Shown: positions 1 to 11,149 of the stretch, one piece after another
Position numbering within the stretch: the first letter of the stretch is position 1
How the letters are laid out: every line of letters begins with the position of its first letter
Assembly (NCBI GenBank): GCA_030737875.1
Contig: CM060922.1
Location: 753,993,603 to 754,057,602, forward strand
Source: Allium sativum
Lineage: Eukaryota; Streptophyta; Magnoliopsida; Asparagales; Amaryllidaceae
Reading direction: 5' to 3'
DNA: 64,000 nt
Position numbers and translations under genes: made by a program
Notes under the pieces: generated by a model
Told to the model about the DNA's origin: nothing
The model's input: the letters and a program-made list of their open reading frames with translations, nothing else
Databases searched by the model: none

Positions 1-95
1 TTGTACAGATAGCTTGCATGCAAATAGATCACTCTATTAATTATATGCCGGATTATATATAAAAAGAAAAGAAAAGTTGATCACTGGTCTCCATC
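1..95 (-). other. Presumed 3' UTR / 3' flank of the RRM gene
   Basis: AT-rich sequence directly after the TAG stop. It contains a short TATATATAA stretch but no clear canonical poly(A) signal. Nothing else is recognised. Confidence 0.4.
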
Positions 96-188
96 CTAAA
101 AACTATTCCTACGTTCTGTATGCTGTGGTGTTGGTGGTGATGGTCTAGGCCTGGCGTATTCAGCAAATATCACCCATCCATCAAGAAA
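96..188 (-). CDS. Exon 4 of the mitochondrial RRM protein (RRM end and Pro-rich tail)
   Basis: Thirty codons plus a TAG stop at 98-96. The exon opens FLDGWVIFAEYARPR, the diagnostic last strand of ORRM2-like RRMs, and ends in a short Pro-, Thr- and Arg-rich tail (PSPPTPQHTERRNSF). The acceptor is TTTTGCAG|TTT at 189/188. The downstream side (below 96) is the presumed 3' UTR. Confidence 0.92.
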   Translation of the reverse strand, partial: FLDGWVIFAEYARPRPSPPTPQHTERRNSF

Positions 189-834
189 CTGCAAAAGTAG
201 TAGTGTCAACAAAACAATATGGCATATATCATCTCAGTTAAATCATATTGTTATTTGCTCTAATCGTTAGAAATATTCTTTTATACCAGTAGGAGTGGTG
301 CTAAACGCATCTAAAAAAAATTCAGTCCGAAACTAATATCAACTACATCCTGGTTTTAACCTAAATCTACTGTAAAATCATGTAAATGAAAGTTCTGTTT
401 TCATTGCCTCGTCTTTCCATTGAAAGTGTGCTTTTACATCACAGCACTCTAATTAATGTTGACTTCAATTTTGGGACTAACATTTCCATTGTTCGGTTTG
501 CTTCAAAATTATATCCATCCACGTAATTAAATTAGACTGAGACAAGAAAGGGGAAAATGTTACGAATTGAAGAAACATTTCTTGCACTAACAAACGTCTG
601 GTAGCAATTGTCGCGCTTATAGGACAGGACTACCAACGGCTCTTCTGGAAGAGTATGATAGTTTAAATATGAATAATGTGGGACTTTTATGAATTACAAT
701 ATAATATATAATACATATATGTCGAGCTGTTTCTACAAAATGTAAAATTGATGGGTGTTCCTACGCAATATAATCAAAGTCTTAACAGAAATGAATGCAT
801 AATATAAACAACTTGTGCAAAATATTACACTCAC
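189..834 (-). other. Intron 3 of the RRM gene
   Basis: A 646-base AT-rich intron with GTGAGT donor and TTTTGCAG acceptor. I see no mobile element or RNA gene in it. Confidence 0.85.
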
Positions 835-941
835 TTGACCATCCATACCCTTGATACCTGCTGCCGCTTCCTTTATACTAGTGTACTTGACAAATCCGAA
901 CCCCTTTGAGTATCCAGAGACTCGATCAGCGGCAACATGTG
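835..941 (-). CDS. Exon 3 of the mitochondrial RRM protein (RNP1)
   Basis: The exon encodes two bases finishing an Ala codon and then 35 codons. They include the RNP1 octapeptide region SKGFGFVKY, with the aromatic residues that stack on RNA bases, and the second helix ending GIKGMDGQ. The acceptor is TTTGCAG|CACATG at 942/941 and the donor is CAA|GTGAGT at 835/834. The exon sits more than 26 kb from exon 2 but continues its sense exactly (EVVH, then A, HVAADRVSGYS). Confidence 0.92.
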
Positions 942-970
942 CTGCAAATTCAAAACATATATCAGATACC

Positions 971-1085
971 TATTAAGTAATAGTAAAGCAGAAGAAATTT
1001 AAGCTTCTCATTAATTCTAAGAGTTTTCTAATAGTAAAGCAGAAGAAATTAACCTATCTCGTTAATTCTAAGAATTTTCTCTCTT
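971..1085 (+). repeat. Tandem duplication of the Helitron 5' end
   Basis: Two copies of about 57 bases share AATAGTAAAGCAGAAGAAAT and a following TTAATTCTAAGA. The same motif, diverged, opens Helitron 2 at 3761. Confidence 0.7.
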
Positions 1086-1342
1086 CTTCTTCATTCTCTT
1101 CGAATATTTTATTTTCAAATTAGTTTATCACTTAACAATTATTTACTAATTCTCTATCATTATTTTACATCTCCCATTGTTTTACATTATGGTATGGACA
1201 TTTTAAAGTTTACACAATTATTTAGTAACAGTTAGCTTCCAACATTTTATATTTAAGTTCACATATTTAAATTAATTACAAAACTCAAAATTTAATTAAT
1301 TTAAATAAATTTAATTAACTAATATTTCTTTTAACTACTAAT

Positions 1343-1504
1343 GGTGGAACCTAGTGCACGAGGCTTCCTGTACGATAACGGACTCTGGGAAGGTCGATAA
1401 TACACAACTTTTCCCTTGCACTGCGAAGAGGCTATTTCCGGATTCAAACTTGTACATCCAGACCACTAGCCAGGCGATCTTGCCGTTGCGCCAAGGTTCC
1501 ACCT
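1343..1504 (-). mobile_element. tRNA-derived SINE
   Basis: On the minus strand the element opens GGTGGAACCTTGGCGCAACGG. This contains an A-box-like TGGCGCAACGG, with a B-box-like GTTTGAATCC about 40 bases on, then the GCCTCTTCGCA and GTGCAAGG blocks found in widespread eudicot SINEs. It is flanked by a near-perfect direct repeat, TCTTTTAACTACTAA on the left (about 1327-1341) against TCTTTTAACCACTAA on the right (about 1503-1517). I read the repeats as the target-site duplication. Confidence 0.75.
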
Positions 1505-1529
1505 CTTTTAACCACTAAACAATGACAAA

Positions 1530-1530
<1 letters not shown>

Positions 1531-1562
<32 letters not shown>
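1531..1562. repeat. (ATT)n microsatellite
   Basis: About ten uninterrupted ATT units directly beyond the SINE target duplication. Confidence 0.95.
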
Positions 1563-3175
1563 TTGCTTCAAATATCTACATTTCAAATTTGCTGTAATCA
1601 TTTCTCTCAATTCTTTTCTAATATTTTATTTAGTACCATATTTTATAGTTAATTAAATATTATGATAACTATTTAAATAACTCTAGAAACTATTATTCAT
1701 TATTTCGTCTAATAAATTATATCAAGATTAACTATATTCCTATCAGCAAAAATAAAAAAAGAAATTCAATTACATAAACACGTCAATCACAAAATATAAA
1801 TTATACACATAAATAACAATTACAAGTACAAAGTTTAACTCATTTACATCAATATATTTACATTGTATTGCATTGTAATATTAATTTCAAGCGCACGACA
1901 TTTCAAATTTTATTTAGTTATTTACATAACACTCTGTAGTATCACTTAACATTGTACATTTAAGTCAATATATTTAAGTTAATTATGTGATCTTGAATCT
2001 AACAAATGAATTCAGTTAGTAAATTTTTATTAATTCATCTAATTAACGTTAAATATGATGATTTTAAATGTATATCATGTTCATATCAACAAAGAAGGAA
2101 AAAATAATTTCTATTTCAAATGTAAAGCTAAATACGTCACACAATTTAAATAATATATATTTAAACAATAAAAGCTTAATATATTATACACTTATTTCAA
2201 TTAATTTATCATAAATTGAAGAAAACAATTTATGCTTCATATACATGCATTTTAATGTTTATACAATTTTTTACCGAACCATTTCAATTCTTTCATGATA
2301 TTTTATATTAGAAAATTCTATTTAAACACAAAAAATTGACATAAAATGAAGGATACAAATTTTCAATCGTTGGATTGCCCCTGATTTCCACCCCACATAA
2401 AGACAAATTGATCCAACAATTGAGATTTTTTGTCATTTGATTTGTGTCATATATTTGTGTTCAAATAGCCGCTCCCTTTTATATTTAAATTCATATCTTT
2501 AAACTACTCATGAAATCTTAAATTCTAATTATTTAAATAACCTTAGCGAATATTTAGTTCTTTTTTATAAACTTTTAAAAATATATGTCAATTTTACTAT
2601 ATATATTCATATTAAAAAATGGTAGTTTTTCATGCATCTGTAAAGATGTATAAATCAAGTAACATGAATTATGTATATCAACAATAATGATAAATTTAAT
2701 TTGCAAATAAGTTATGGTTCGTTTATATAAAGAATTACCATATATTGTATCACAAAATTCCTTTTTAGCATAAATAACTTTAGAATAAATTTATAGTTTT
2801 TTGCAGAAAAATTCAATTTTTCTTGGTATCCTATATAGTTAAACTAAGTTTGTAATTTTATATTTAACCTATTTAAACAAATTATATAGAATAATATTTG
2901 TTAATTCATCGAATAAATTACTAACATACATCAATTTCGACATGTATGGTATACTCATATTAACAAAAATTTCTCAAATACACAAACATATGTATTGTTA
3001 GTGTAAGCTAATAATATAAATTACACAGAAACAACAAAAATAATAATTTTAATTAATAACTTATATATTTTCATGTCAAATTTTATCATATATTGCACAA
3101 CAAAATTCTCATTTTAATATTAAAATAATAAATATTATTTTAATAATATTGTCGTGTGCAACGCATGGGTAACAC

Positions 3176-3749
3176 TGTGACGGCCCGTCCTTTTTGCCAC
3201 TCTCTCCCGTGTCAAGCTTCGGTTCGGTTCGGTGATACTTTGCTCAGTCCGCTCCGGTCCGAGCCCATCCACCCGATCCGATCCGAAAGCCTGCACTGTT
3301 TTTCTGTAACTTTTCCAGCAAACATTTTACCCCATTCGACGACGTTTTTGACCATTCCAGCTATTATAATCAATCACAAAGCATAACATACAGTCATAGC
3401 AACATGTATAATCAACCACAAACACCAAAACAACAATATGATAGGTTAAAATGGATCAAACATAGCCAAAACCCCATATTTTCCCTTAAGCGTGTTTAGG
3501 TGAAACTTATGATATGATTAGCAAAACTTAACCAAATTATCTCAAATTCACATCAGAGGTCTAAAACAATATTTCAGAATTTAACATGCATAAATTCGCT
3601 AATTTCCACTAATCACCCCTTAATCCCCCAAATTCCGGGATTTGCAAAATTAGTCGAAATTAACCCAAAGTTACATGACCATACGACTTCATATGAGAAA
3701 GAAATAAATATTCTACGATCCTTCGATGCGTAGAATGCGGGTTGTTACA
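3176..3749 (-). mobile_element. Solo LTR (gypsy type), 574 bp
   Basis: The block starts TGTGACGGCCCG, ends CGGGTTGTTACA, and is flanked by a perfect 5-bp duplication AACAC (3171-3175 and 3750-3754). No internal domain is present, so this is a recombination-derived solo LTR. It landed six bases before the terminal T of the Helitron 3' end. The end sequences resemble those of the gypsy LTRs elsewhere in the window, which suggests minus orientation. Confidence 0.85.
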
Positions 3750-3760
3750 AACACACTAGT

Positions 3761-4500
3761 TAAATAATAATAAAACAGAACCATTTAAAGTTCTCTCCTT
3801 AATTCTCTCGATTATGTCTATTCTGCTTAAAAAATCTCAAGATATTTATTTATATTGAACTAAAATATCATACAATATCTAGTATATTATTCTAAGAGAA
3901 TATGATTGAATCTACTGCATCTATTCTAAATTCTACACGTATTCACAACAAAATGCAAAATAATAAAGTGATACTGCACGTATTCACAACAAAATGCAAA
4001 ATAATAAAGTGATACTGAACGTATTCACTAATACAAATCCAAGTTACAACCAAAAAAATACAAAAAACACTATAACCAAAAACAATATTTTACTATATTT
4101 TACATGACAAAATTAATTTTTCAATCAAACATAAAAATTTATTAAAGACATAACAGAAAATTTAACATAACCAATTATCATATTATTCAATTTTCTACTA
4201 ATATCTTCTTTGCTTTTTCTTACTATCCGCATTTGAGTCCACTACGTAAACTGATAATTTAACTAAAAATTTAACATATTTCGCAAAAATACTTGGTAAA
4301 AACAAAGATATTTCCCTTCTCTGGCACAAAGTGTAAGATATATAACATAAAATTATACATCATAATTTTAAAAAGTTTATTCTAAAAATCAAATATTTAA
4401 ATAATTGGACGATGCATACTAAGCTTTTATTTTTTTACCATTAATAGTGTAAATGTTACATTTTAAAAAATAACATGCAATGCATGAGTTACACACTAGT
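3761..4500 (+). mobile_element. Helitron-like element 2 (non-autonomous, about 740 bp)
   Basis: It begins directly after the CTAGT end of element 1, with AATAATAAAACAGAACC and TTCTCTCC homologous to the element 1 start. It ends with a perfect 5-bp hairpin CATGC-AAT-GCATG and then ACACACTAGT (4491-4500) followed by T. The two elements therefore lie head to tail. An internal direct repeat of about 45 bases (around 3936-4020) is visible. No coding sequence is seen. Confidence 0.65.
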
Positions 4501-4822
4501 TAATAACAAAGGATAAAAACAAAGTTGAAACTTGTAACATGTTTAGAATTAGACCCGTTTCAAAATATATTACAAATACAGTTGTTGTGGGTGAGCTGCA
4601 ACCCTACTCTTTTCCCATGGAATTACGATGGCCTGTGAGTACCATTAATGTAGAAATACTTGAAAAGATCATATAAAAAGATAAGCTTGAAAAAAAAATG
4701 AAGAACTATAAGAAGACGACAGGTCAGTGACATGGTGTTGAGCCAGCGATACGCGGCAGGATCAATGACATGCAACAAGTTCGGCTAGCACAAAGTATTG
4801 AAGCATTGGGTTTGACTGGGTT
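4501..4822. other. Intronic sequence between Helitron 2 and the copia element
   Basis: No gene or repeat recognised. The last five bases (GGGTT) are the probable target duplication of the copia element. Confidence 0.5.
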
Positions 4823-5167
4823 TGACAGAAAAGTAGAATTGAGATGAAACAGTAGTTTATTATTAAAGAATTGTAATACAAGAAGATACAAATTGTATAG
4901 AGGAGTCTTCTATTTATAATACAAGAAATAAATGTAAATAGGCTTGAATAATGGGCACGTGACCGTTGCATTGTTATAGTAGGCATGTGACCGTTGCGTT
5001 ATTACAATGGACATGTGTCCGTTGCGTTATTATAATAGACATGTGACCGTTGCATCGTTATAATAGACATGTGATCATTGCATTGTTATAATAGACATGT
5101 GATCATTGCATTGTTATAATGAGCATGTGACTGTTGCTTTCCCGTTATTCTTTCTTTCCTTTTATCA
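4823..5167 (-). repeat. Copia 3' LTR
   Basis: TGACAG to TATCA boundaries on the plus strand. It contains about seven tandem copies of a 26-bp unit around GCATGTGACCGTTGCATTG (4949-5140). It is longer than the 5' LTR mainly through copy number of this unit. Confidence 0.85.
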
Positions 5168-5306
5168 CCGCCCCTCAAATTAGGGTTAGGGTTTGCAACC
5201 CTAATTTGCCATTTTGTGGACTGACGTTGGTAAAGAGTGAGCAATTCAAATCCTTCGTCATACTGGTGAAGATACAGGTAAGATCCAGGTATGAAAGTTC
5301 CATCTT

Positions 5307-6787
5307 TTACTTGGTATTTGTTTGTAACTCTTCGATTCCAAGTGCATCTCTGAACCTGTGGAATTTTTTTGCTGAGAGTGATTTTGTAAGCATGTCGACC
5401 CTCTGAAGGTAAGCTGGAATATGATTCACTTGTAAAATTTTCTTTTGAACTTGCTCTCGAACAAAATAGATATCGATTTCTATGTATTTGGTTCGATTAT
5501 GATGAATAGGATCTGTTGTCATGTAAATTATGCTCAAATTGTCACACCAAATTATATGATTTCTGCTAGAAGATAGTTTTAGCTCATTTAACAATGATTG
5601 TAGCTATAAAATTTCAGCTGTAGTACTAGCAACACTCCTATGTTCCACTTCTATGCTTGATCTCGAGATGGTTATTTGCTTTTTAGAGCATCAAGAAATA
5701 AGACTTTCTCCTATATATATGCAATAACCAAAAATTGATTTTCTATCATCTATGTCTATAGTCCAGTCTGCATCTGAATAAGCTGTAATGTTTTAGTCTT
5801 TGCTGCCTTTTAATGATAAGCCAAAGGTGATTGTTGCTTTCAAGTATCTGAGTAATCTTTTCACTGTTGTCCAATACTCACTTCTGGGTTCCTGCAAAAA
5901 TTGAGATACTTTGTTAACACTGAAAGAAATATCAGGTCGTGTTATAGTAGCATATTGTAATGCTCCTACAACACTCCTTATTGTTTGATATTTGAGATAG
6001 CTTCCCCCTTGTCCTCTGACAAGTGTTGGTTTGATATCATAGGAGTTGGTTGGCCATTTGCTTCAATCATGTTTGTCTTGTTTAGAAGCTCTGTAATATA
6101 CTTCCTTTGGCAAAGATGAATTTCTTTATCTGATTTTCTTATAACTTCTATTCCAAGGAAATAACATAATTCACCCAAACCTTTTATTGAGAACTGATTA
6201 TTCAAATAATCTGCTAATTTTTTGATTTTAGTTTCACTGCTGCTTGTGATAAATCATCTACATATATTAATATATAAGTGGTATATGATCCACTGATTTT
6301 TGTGAATAATGATGTGTCAGATCTAACAGGTGAATAGCCTAGTGTTGTCAAACTTGCTTTAAGTCTTTCAAACTATAATCTGTGTGCTTGCTTCAGACCA
6401 TAGATTGTTATTCAGTTTACATACCAATGTTGGGTCTTGTGTGTAGCCTTGTGGTTGTTACATGAATATCTTTTAATGTAGATTCCCATTTCAGAATGCT
6501 TTGTTGACATCTAGCTGCTTGATTTTTCAGTTATTGCTTAATGCTATAGGTAATATAAGTCTAATAGTTGAGGGTTTTACCACTGGTGAGATAGTTTCAT
6601 TATAATCAAAACCAAATTCTTGTGTGAATCCTTTTGCAACAAGTCTTGCTTTATATCTATTAATGGATCCATCTAGATTCTTTTTCAGTTTATATACCCA
6701 CTTGCATCCAATTATATTCTTGTTGTTTGGTGGACTCACTAGTTCCCATGTACAATTGTTCATCAGTGTTTGATATTCTTCATCCAT
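5307..6787 (-). pseudogene. Copia reverse transcriptase and RNase H (decayed)
   Basis: Three fragments in different frames. The first, 6787-6527, has [20 protein letters not shown] and [13 protein letters not shown]. The second, 6205-5978, has FSIKGLGELCYFLGIEV. The third, 5594-5307, has the RNase H end with NHIIWCDN, HNRTKYIEIDIYFVREQ and DMLTKSLSA. The order and motifs are those of Pfam RVT_2 plus copia RNase H. Several stops and frameshifts separate the pieces, so it is inactive. The hAT insertion lies just upstream, between integrase and RT. Confidence 0.87.
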
Positions 6788-6898
6788 TGTCTTTCTTCAT
6801 TATTTGTGTTTAACTGCTTGTTGATAACTATTTGGCTCTTCTTCAGTAATGATTGCACTATAAGTCTTTGGTTTGAATATGCCTCTTTTTGATCTGGT

Positions 6899-7943
6899 CA
6901 TAGTTATTAATGGCGCATGGCGCACGACACAAAAATGCGCAACATCAGTCTGGAGCTTTGGCGCACGGCACAGCAAATGGCGCGCGTCTTTCTGATTTAC
7001 TGCGCATTTTTGTTTTTTTTAATTTAACATATAACAAGTAACAACAAATTTAAAAGTTTAGTATTTTTTGTTAAAACATATGCAATCAGTTTTTACTATT
7101 TTGCAAAAAGAAACATCATCATATTTGACATTATTAGCATAGAATTTCAAACATAATAGTTTTCAAAATCCAAAATAATAATACATATTACTAATAAACT
7201 ATAATTCCGAATCCGAATCAACATATGCATCATCATATTCATAAGGTCAATTAGATTATATTAAGTCTTTTTATTGTTATGATGTAGTTATATTTAGCAA
7301 CACAAAGGACAATTGGTGAGGAAGAATAGCATATCGATTGGTAATATTGTTTCTCTGATGTAGTTGATAATTTTATGCAAAAATAAATAAAAATAAAGTG
7401 ACAAATATTTATTGATAATCTATTTAGTGCAGCTACAAACTGTTTGAAATAAAATACACAATCAATTGAAATACATGTTTTCTGTATAAGCAATATTACA
7501 TTTGATATAAGAGTATTATATAAAATAAAATATATTTTCAATATCAATATATTTGTTTCGCTTTAAGGAAAAGGAACTATAGAAAAGTCATCCATCAGAA
7601 ACCACAAAATAAATAAAACCTAATACAAAATGTTAGAAACGCAATAATATGATCAACAATATTGTAGAAAAGTCATTCATCAGAACCCACAAAATAAATA
7701 AAAACCAAATACAAAACGTTAGCAAACAATAATACGATCAATAATTTTATGTGAAATGCAAAAAACAAGCAAAAAACAAAAAACAAAACAGAAGGCGCGC
7801 CATTTTGCGCCGTGCGCCTTTTTTGCGCCACGCGCCTTTTGTCACGCCTTCTTATATGCGTTGCGCCGCAAGAAGAAATGGCGTAGATGCCGCGCCGCGC
7901 CATGCGCCATGGCGTGCACCGTAGCGCACCATTCATAACTATG
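6899..7943. mobile_element. Non-autonomous hAT-type DNA transposon inside copia
   Basis: A perfect 8-bp target duplication GATCTGGT flanks it (6891-6898 and 7944-7951), the hallmark of hAT elements. The terminal inverted repeats start CATAGTTATTAATGGCGC on the left and read CATAGTTATGAATGGTGCG from the right. Both ends are dense in GCGCC, GCGCA and GGCGC motifs over about 100-200 bases, as in hAT subterminal transposase-binding arrays. The centre is AT-rich and shows no transposase, so it depends on a helper. Confidence 0.9.
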
Positions 7944-8259
7944 GATCTGGTTATTATTGGATGTCCAGTTTGATGTTGTGATTGTTGAGTTGGTGAGTCA
8001 AAATTTGTCCCCTCCTAGAGTTTTGATTGCTATCATTGTCGATTTCTTCTCTTGTTTCTTCTGATTGTCTGCAACTTGATTCTGTAGGCGATTGAATGAC
8101 GTTGCTAGTTTGCTATAGCAGATCATCATTAGTTTCATTATCATTGTGGTGGCCTTCAGAGTTACTAGCAGCCTTGTCACCATTCTCTTGATGTCATGTG
8201 TCAGCAATATTGTGCAGATCAGATATACAAACCTTTGGATTATATATTTTGGATGTGGT

Positions 8260-8970
8260 TTATATATCTGATCTGCTATAAGAGAAAATATTTTCTTCAA
8301 AAATGACATGTCTGCTTGTAAATATTCTACCAGACTTGTCTTTACATCTAAACCTTTTTTTATTATTACAATAACCTATGAAAGTACATGGTTTAGATCT
8401 ATAGTCAAGTTTATGATTGTTATAAGGTCTTAAGGAAAACACATGCAACCAAATGTTTTTAGACTGTTGTAATCAGATTTGACATTAAATAACTTTTCTA
8501 GAAGTGTTGTCTTCCAGTACTTTAATGGGCATTCTATTTATTAGATGCACAACAGTACTGAAAGCATCAGGCCAAAATTTAAGTGGCAAAGATGCTTGAG
8601 CTAACAAAGTTAAACCTGATTCAACTATGTGTCTATGTTTCCTTTCAACTATATCATTCTGTTCAGAAGTATAGCGACATGTTACTCTATGTATAATACA
8701 CTTACTTTTAAAATAATCTGTCGGAGGTTTGTATTCTAATCCTCCATCAGATTGCATGACATTAATTTGACAGTTTGTTTGGTTCTCAAACATATTGATA
8801 AAACTGATGACAACACTTTTAGTATCAGATTTAGCTTTTAAGAAGTATATCCAAATATATCTAGTGTAAGCATCAACAAATGATATGTAGTATTTATATC
8901 CATATTCAGAAAATATAAGAGATGGACCCCACATATCAGTGGTAATTAATTGACCAGGTTTGGAATACAC
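8260..8970 (-). pseudogene. Copia integrase (decayed)
   Basis: The DDE core is recognisable: TTDMWGP with the first Asp, VMQSDGG with the second Asp, and ERKHRH with the Glu. A C-terminal piece from another frame (8260-8448) has the copia-specific YRSKPCTFIGY and SGRIFTSRHVIFEEN. A frameshift or stop lies between 8448 and 8485. Weak GAG-pre-integrase sense continues upstream to about 9550 with many stops. Confidence 0.85.
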
Positions 8971-9555
8971 AGTTAATGAATCAGTGAATGGTAATTTGTG
9001 ACTTTTCCTTATCTAGCAATAAGTACATACATAAGGTAATTTTACAGAAACAAATTTTATTTTATTATCATTAAGAATTTTTGTTACAATGCTAGCACTA
9101 GGATGTCCTATCTTATAATGCCATAAGTCAAAAGTACTTTTAGTTTGAACTTCATCAGTTATATCAGTCAGATTCAATGTGGGTGATCATTGATAATAGT
9201 ATTGTGGTTACTGAGATTGAATTCATAGAGTCCCTTCACATCATTACCCTATAGAAGAATTTTCCTAGTTACTATGTCTCTAACTACACAGTATTTAGGG
9301 AAAAATTCAAAGTATACATTATTATCTTTAGCAAATTGACACACTAATTATGTTTTTCTTAATAGTGGGTACTCTTAGTAAATTATGCAAAAATAACTGC
9401 CTATTACCAATGATACTACTAGTGCCAGCATGAGAGATCTTAACACACTTACCATTACCCATGCTTATAGTTTGATTACCTTTGTATTCTTTGTTCTCAA
9501 GATTCAAGTTGTTCAGATTGTTAGTGATATGATGGCTAGCTCCTGAGTCTGGGTA

Positions 9556-10605
9556 TCATGATTCATCTTGAATATGATCAATATAATTAGCTGCATCTCC
9601 CTGTCCTTGTGCTAAATTGGCAGCGAAATTGATGTTTCTTTGACTGTTGTTGCTGGCTTGTCCTGTTGAGTAGTTTGAACTGTATCTGAAATAACACTTA
9701 ATAGCAGTATGACCAATCTTCTCGTATATTTGACACTTTGGTCGATTGTTGTTGTTATTACTCCAGCGTCCTCTTCCTCTACCAACTCTGCCTCTGGTGG
9801 TGGGGTTGCCCCTCTGAAAGGTTTGCTCATTTTTATAATTATTACTTATCTGATTTCTGTCATTGTCATTACTTTTATTAACTGCATAGTTAATAGAGAA
9901 GTCTCTTTCTTGTGCTTTCTTGCCTTCAAGCCTAGCTTCATGTGCTAATAAAATAGAGTGAACATCATCAAGAGATGAGAATTCCTTTTGTAAGGAAATT
10001 ATGGCTTCTACAACCTTATATTCTTCACTTAAGCCATTGAGAATAGTCAAGATTTGTTCAGAATCTTGCACTTTATGGCTAGTAGCTTCTAACATGTCAC
10101 AAACAGATTTAATTTTTCTCAAGTACCTTCTCATGGTAATGTTGTCCTTTATTTTCTGCAATTGTGTTTTCTAAAACATGACTTTAGTAGCTGACTGGTT
10201 GTTGAAGGATATTTCTATTGTTGTCCATATCTCGTTAGCACTTTTGCAGCCAATCATTTGTGGCAATAAGCTTTGATTGATAGAGAATAGTAGCCACGAA
10301 CTGATTAAACGATCTTGCTTGTGGTATTTCATGTATTCTTCATTACTGACTATTTTATTCTCTTGATTAGTAATGAATTGTGGTGGAACTGATAAAGTCC
10401 CCATGATGAAGCCTTCAAGACCATAATCTTGGATTGCAGTCTCGATCTGAAGTTTCCAAAGCAAGTAATTGTTTTCGTCCAATTGCACTGTAATTAGTTG
10501 TGATTGAGGACTAGTTACAATTTTGGTGAGTTTGTCAACAACAATGAGGCTTTCAATCGTTCCAGTAGCGTTGTCAGAAGCTGATGAAGCAGTATCATTG
10601 GCCAT
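9556..10605 (-). pseudogene. Copia gag (decayed)
   Basis: The likely start is MANDTASSAS at 10605. The N-terminal half has the copia gag pattern (LDENNYLLWKLQIETAI, then SSWLLFSINQSLLPQM and ANEIWTTIE). An in-frame TAG follows KVMF near 10170 and the frame then continues with RRYLRKIKSVCDMLEA, RGRGRW and a zinc knuckle. In the knuckle the second Cys of CX2CX4HX4C is replaced by Tyr (CQIYEKIGHTAIKC). The protein would build the particle and bind RNA in an active element; the stop and the lost Cys show it is not functional. Confidence 0.85.
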
Positions 10606-10652
10606 GATGACCAAACGATGAATATGGATCAATGGCTGCTAAGCTTAATGAT

Positions 10653-10664
10653 GCTCTGGTACCA
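10653..10664 (-). other. Primer binding site (tRNA-iMet) of the copia element
   Basis: Minus-strand TGGTACCAGAGC, one base from the usual TGGTATCAGAGC, directly next to the LTR end. Confidence 0.85.
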
Positions 10665-10981
10665 TGATAGTAAAGTAGAATTGAGATGAAACAGTAGTTT
10701 ATTATTGAAAAATTGTAATACAAGATGATACAAATTGTATATATGAGTCTATTTATAATACAAGAAATAATTGTAAGTAGGCTTGAATAATGAGCATGTG
10801 ACCGTTGCATTGTTATAATGGGCATGTGACCGTTGTTTTGTTATAATAGACATGTATGTGACTGTTGCATTGTTATAATAGACATGTGACCATTGCATTA
10901 TTATAATGAGCATGTGACCGTTGAATTGTTATAATGTGCATGTGACCGTTGCTTTCCCATTATTCTTTCTTTCCGTTATTA
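10665..10981 (-). repeat. Copia 5' LTR
   Basis: It matches 4823-5167 with scattered substitutions, and the 26-bp repeat unit is present again (10790-10950). The PBS lies immediately at its internal edge. Confidence 0.85.
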
Positions 10982-11149
10982 GGGCCCGCTGACCGAACCA
11001 AACTAGCCAATCCATGAAATTGGATTGATCTAGTAATTACATTGCCGAACCAGTTCAACTCACCCGCCCTGTGTCTAATTGACCCTCAACTTGTCAACCC
11101 ATTTTTCATGTTGCTTGAATTCATGTTCATTTAACGTTGTTTTGCTCAT
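10982..11149. other. Short intronic stretch, nothing recognised
   Basis: Contains CCGAACCAAACTAGCC-like sequence. No gene or element assigned. Confidence 0.4.

Larger units (their letters stand above)
971..3760 (+). mobile_element. Helitron-like element 1 (non-autonomous)
   Basis: The 3' end matches plant Helitrons: a small hairpin (GTGC-AAC-GCAT) near 3154-3166, then the terminal CTAGT at 3756-3760 followed by T. The 5' side has the AATAGTAAAGCAGA motif typical of plant Helitron starts, here present twice (about 979 and 1029). No RepHel gene is seen, so it is non-autonomous. A SINE, an ATT microsatellite and a solo LTR lie inside it. The 5' boundary is uncertain by about 60 bases. Confidence 0.6.
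4823..10981 (-). mobile_element. Ty1/copia retrotransposon, decayed, with nested hAT
   Basis: Two similar LTRs (4823-5167 and 10665-10981) flank gag, integrase, reverse transcriptase and RNase H remnants in copia order on the minus strand. The primer binding site TGGTACCAGAGC abuts the 5' LTR at 10664-10653, and a polypurine tract (minus TTTGAGGGGCGG, 5179-5168) abuts the 3' LTR. The flanking bases GGGTT and GGGCC may be a degenerate target duplication. The coding region has many frameshifts and stops, so the element is dead. The hAT element at 6899-7943 accounts for one kilobase of it. Confidence 0.92.

Noticed and set aside
1343..1504. A tRNA gene
   Set aside because: Only A- and B-box-like parts are present. 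The cloverleaf does not close, and target duplications show a SINE.
3156..3386. 76-codon frame over the solo LTR start
   Set aside because: It crosses the LTR boundary and has no similarity to any protein.
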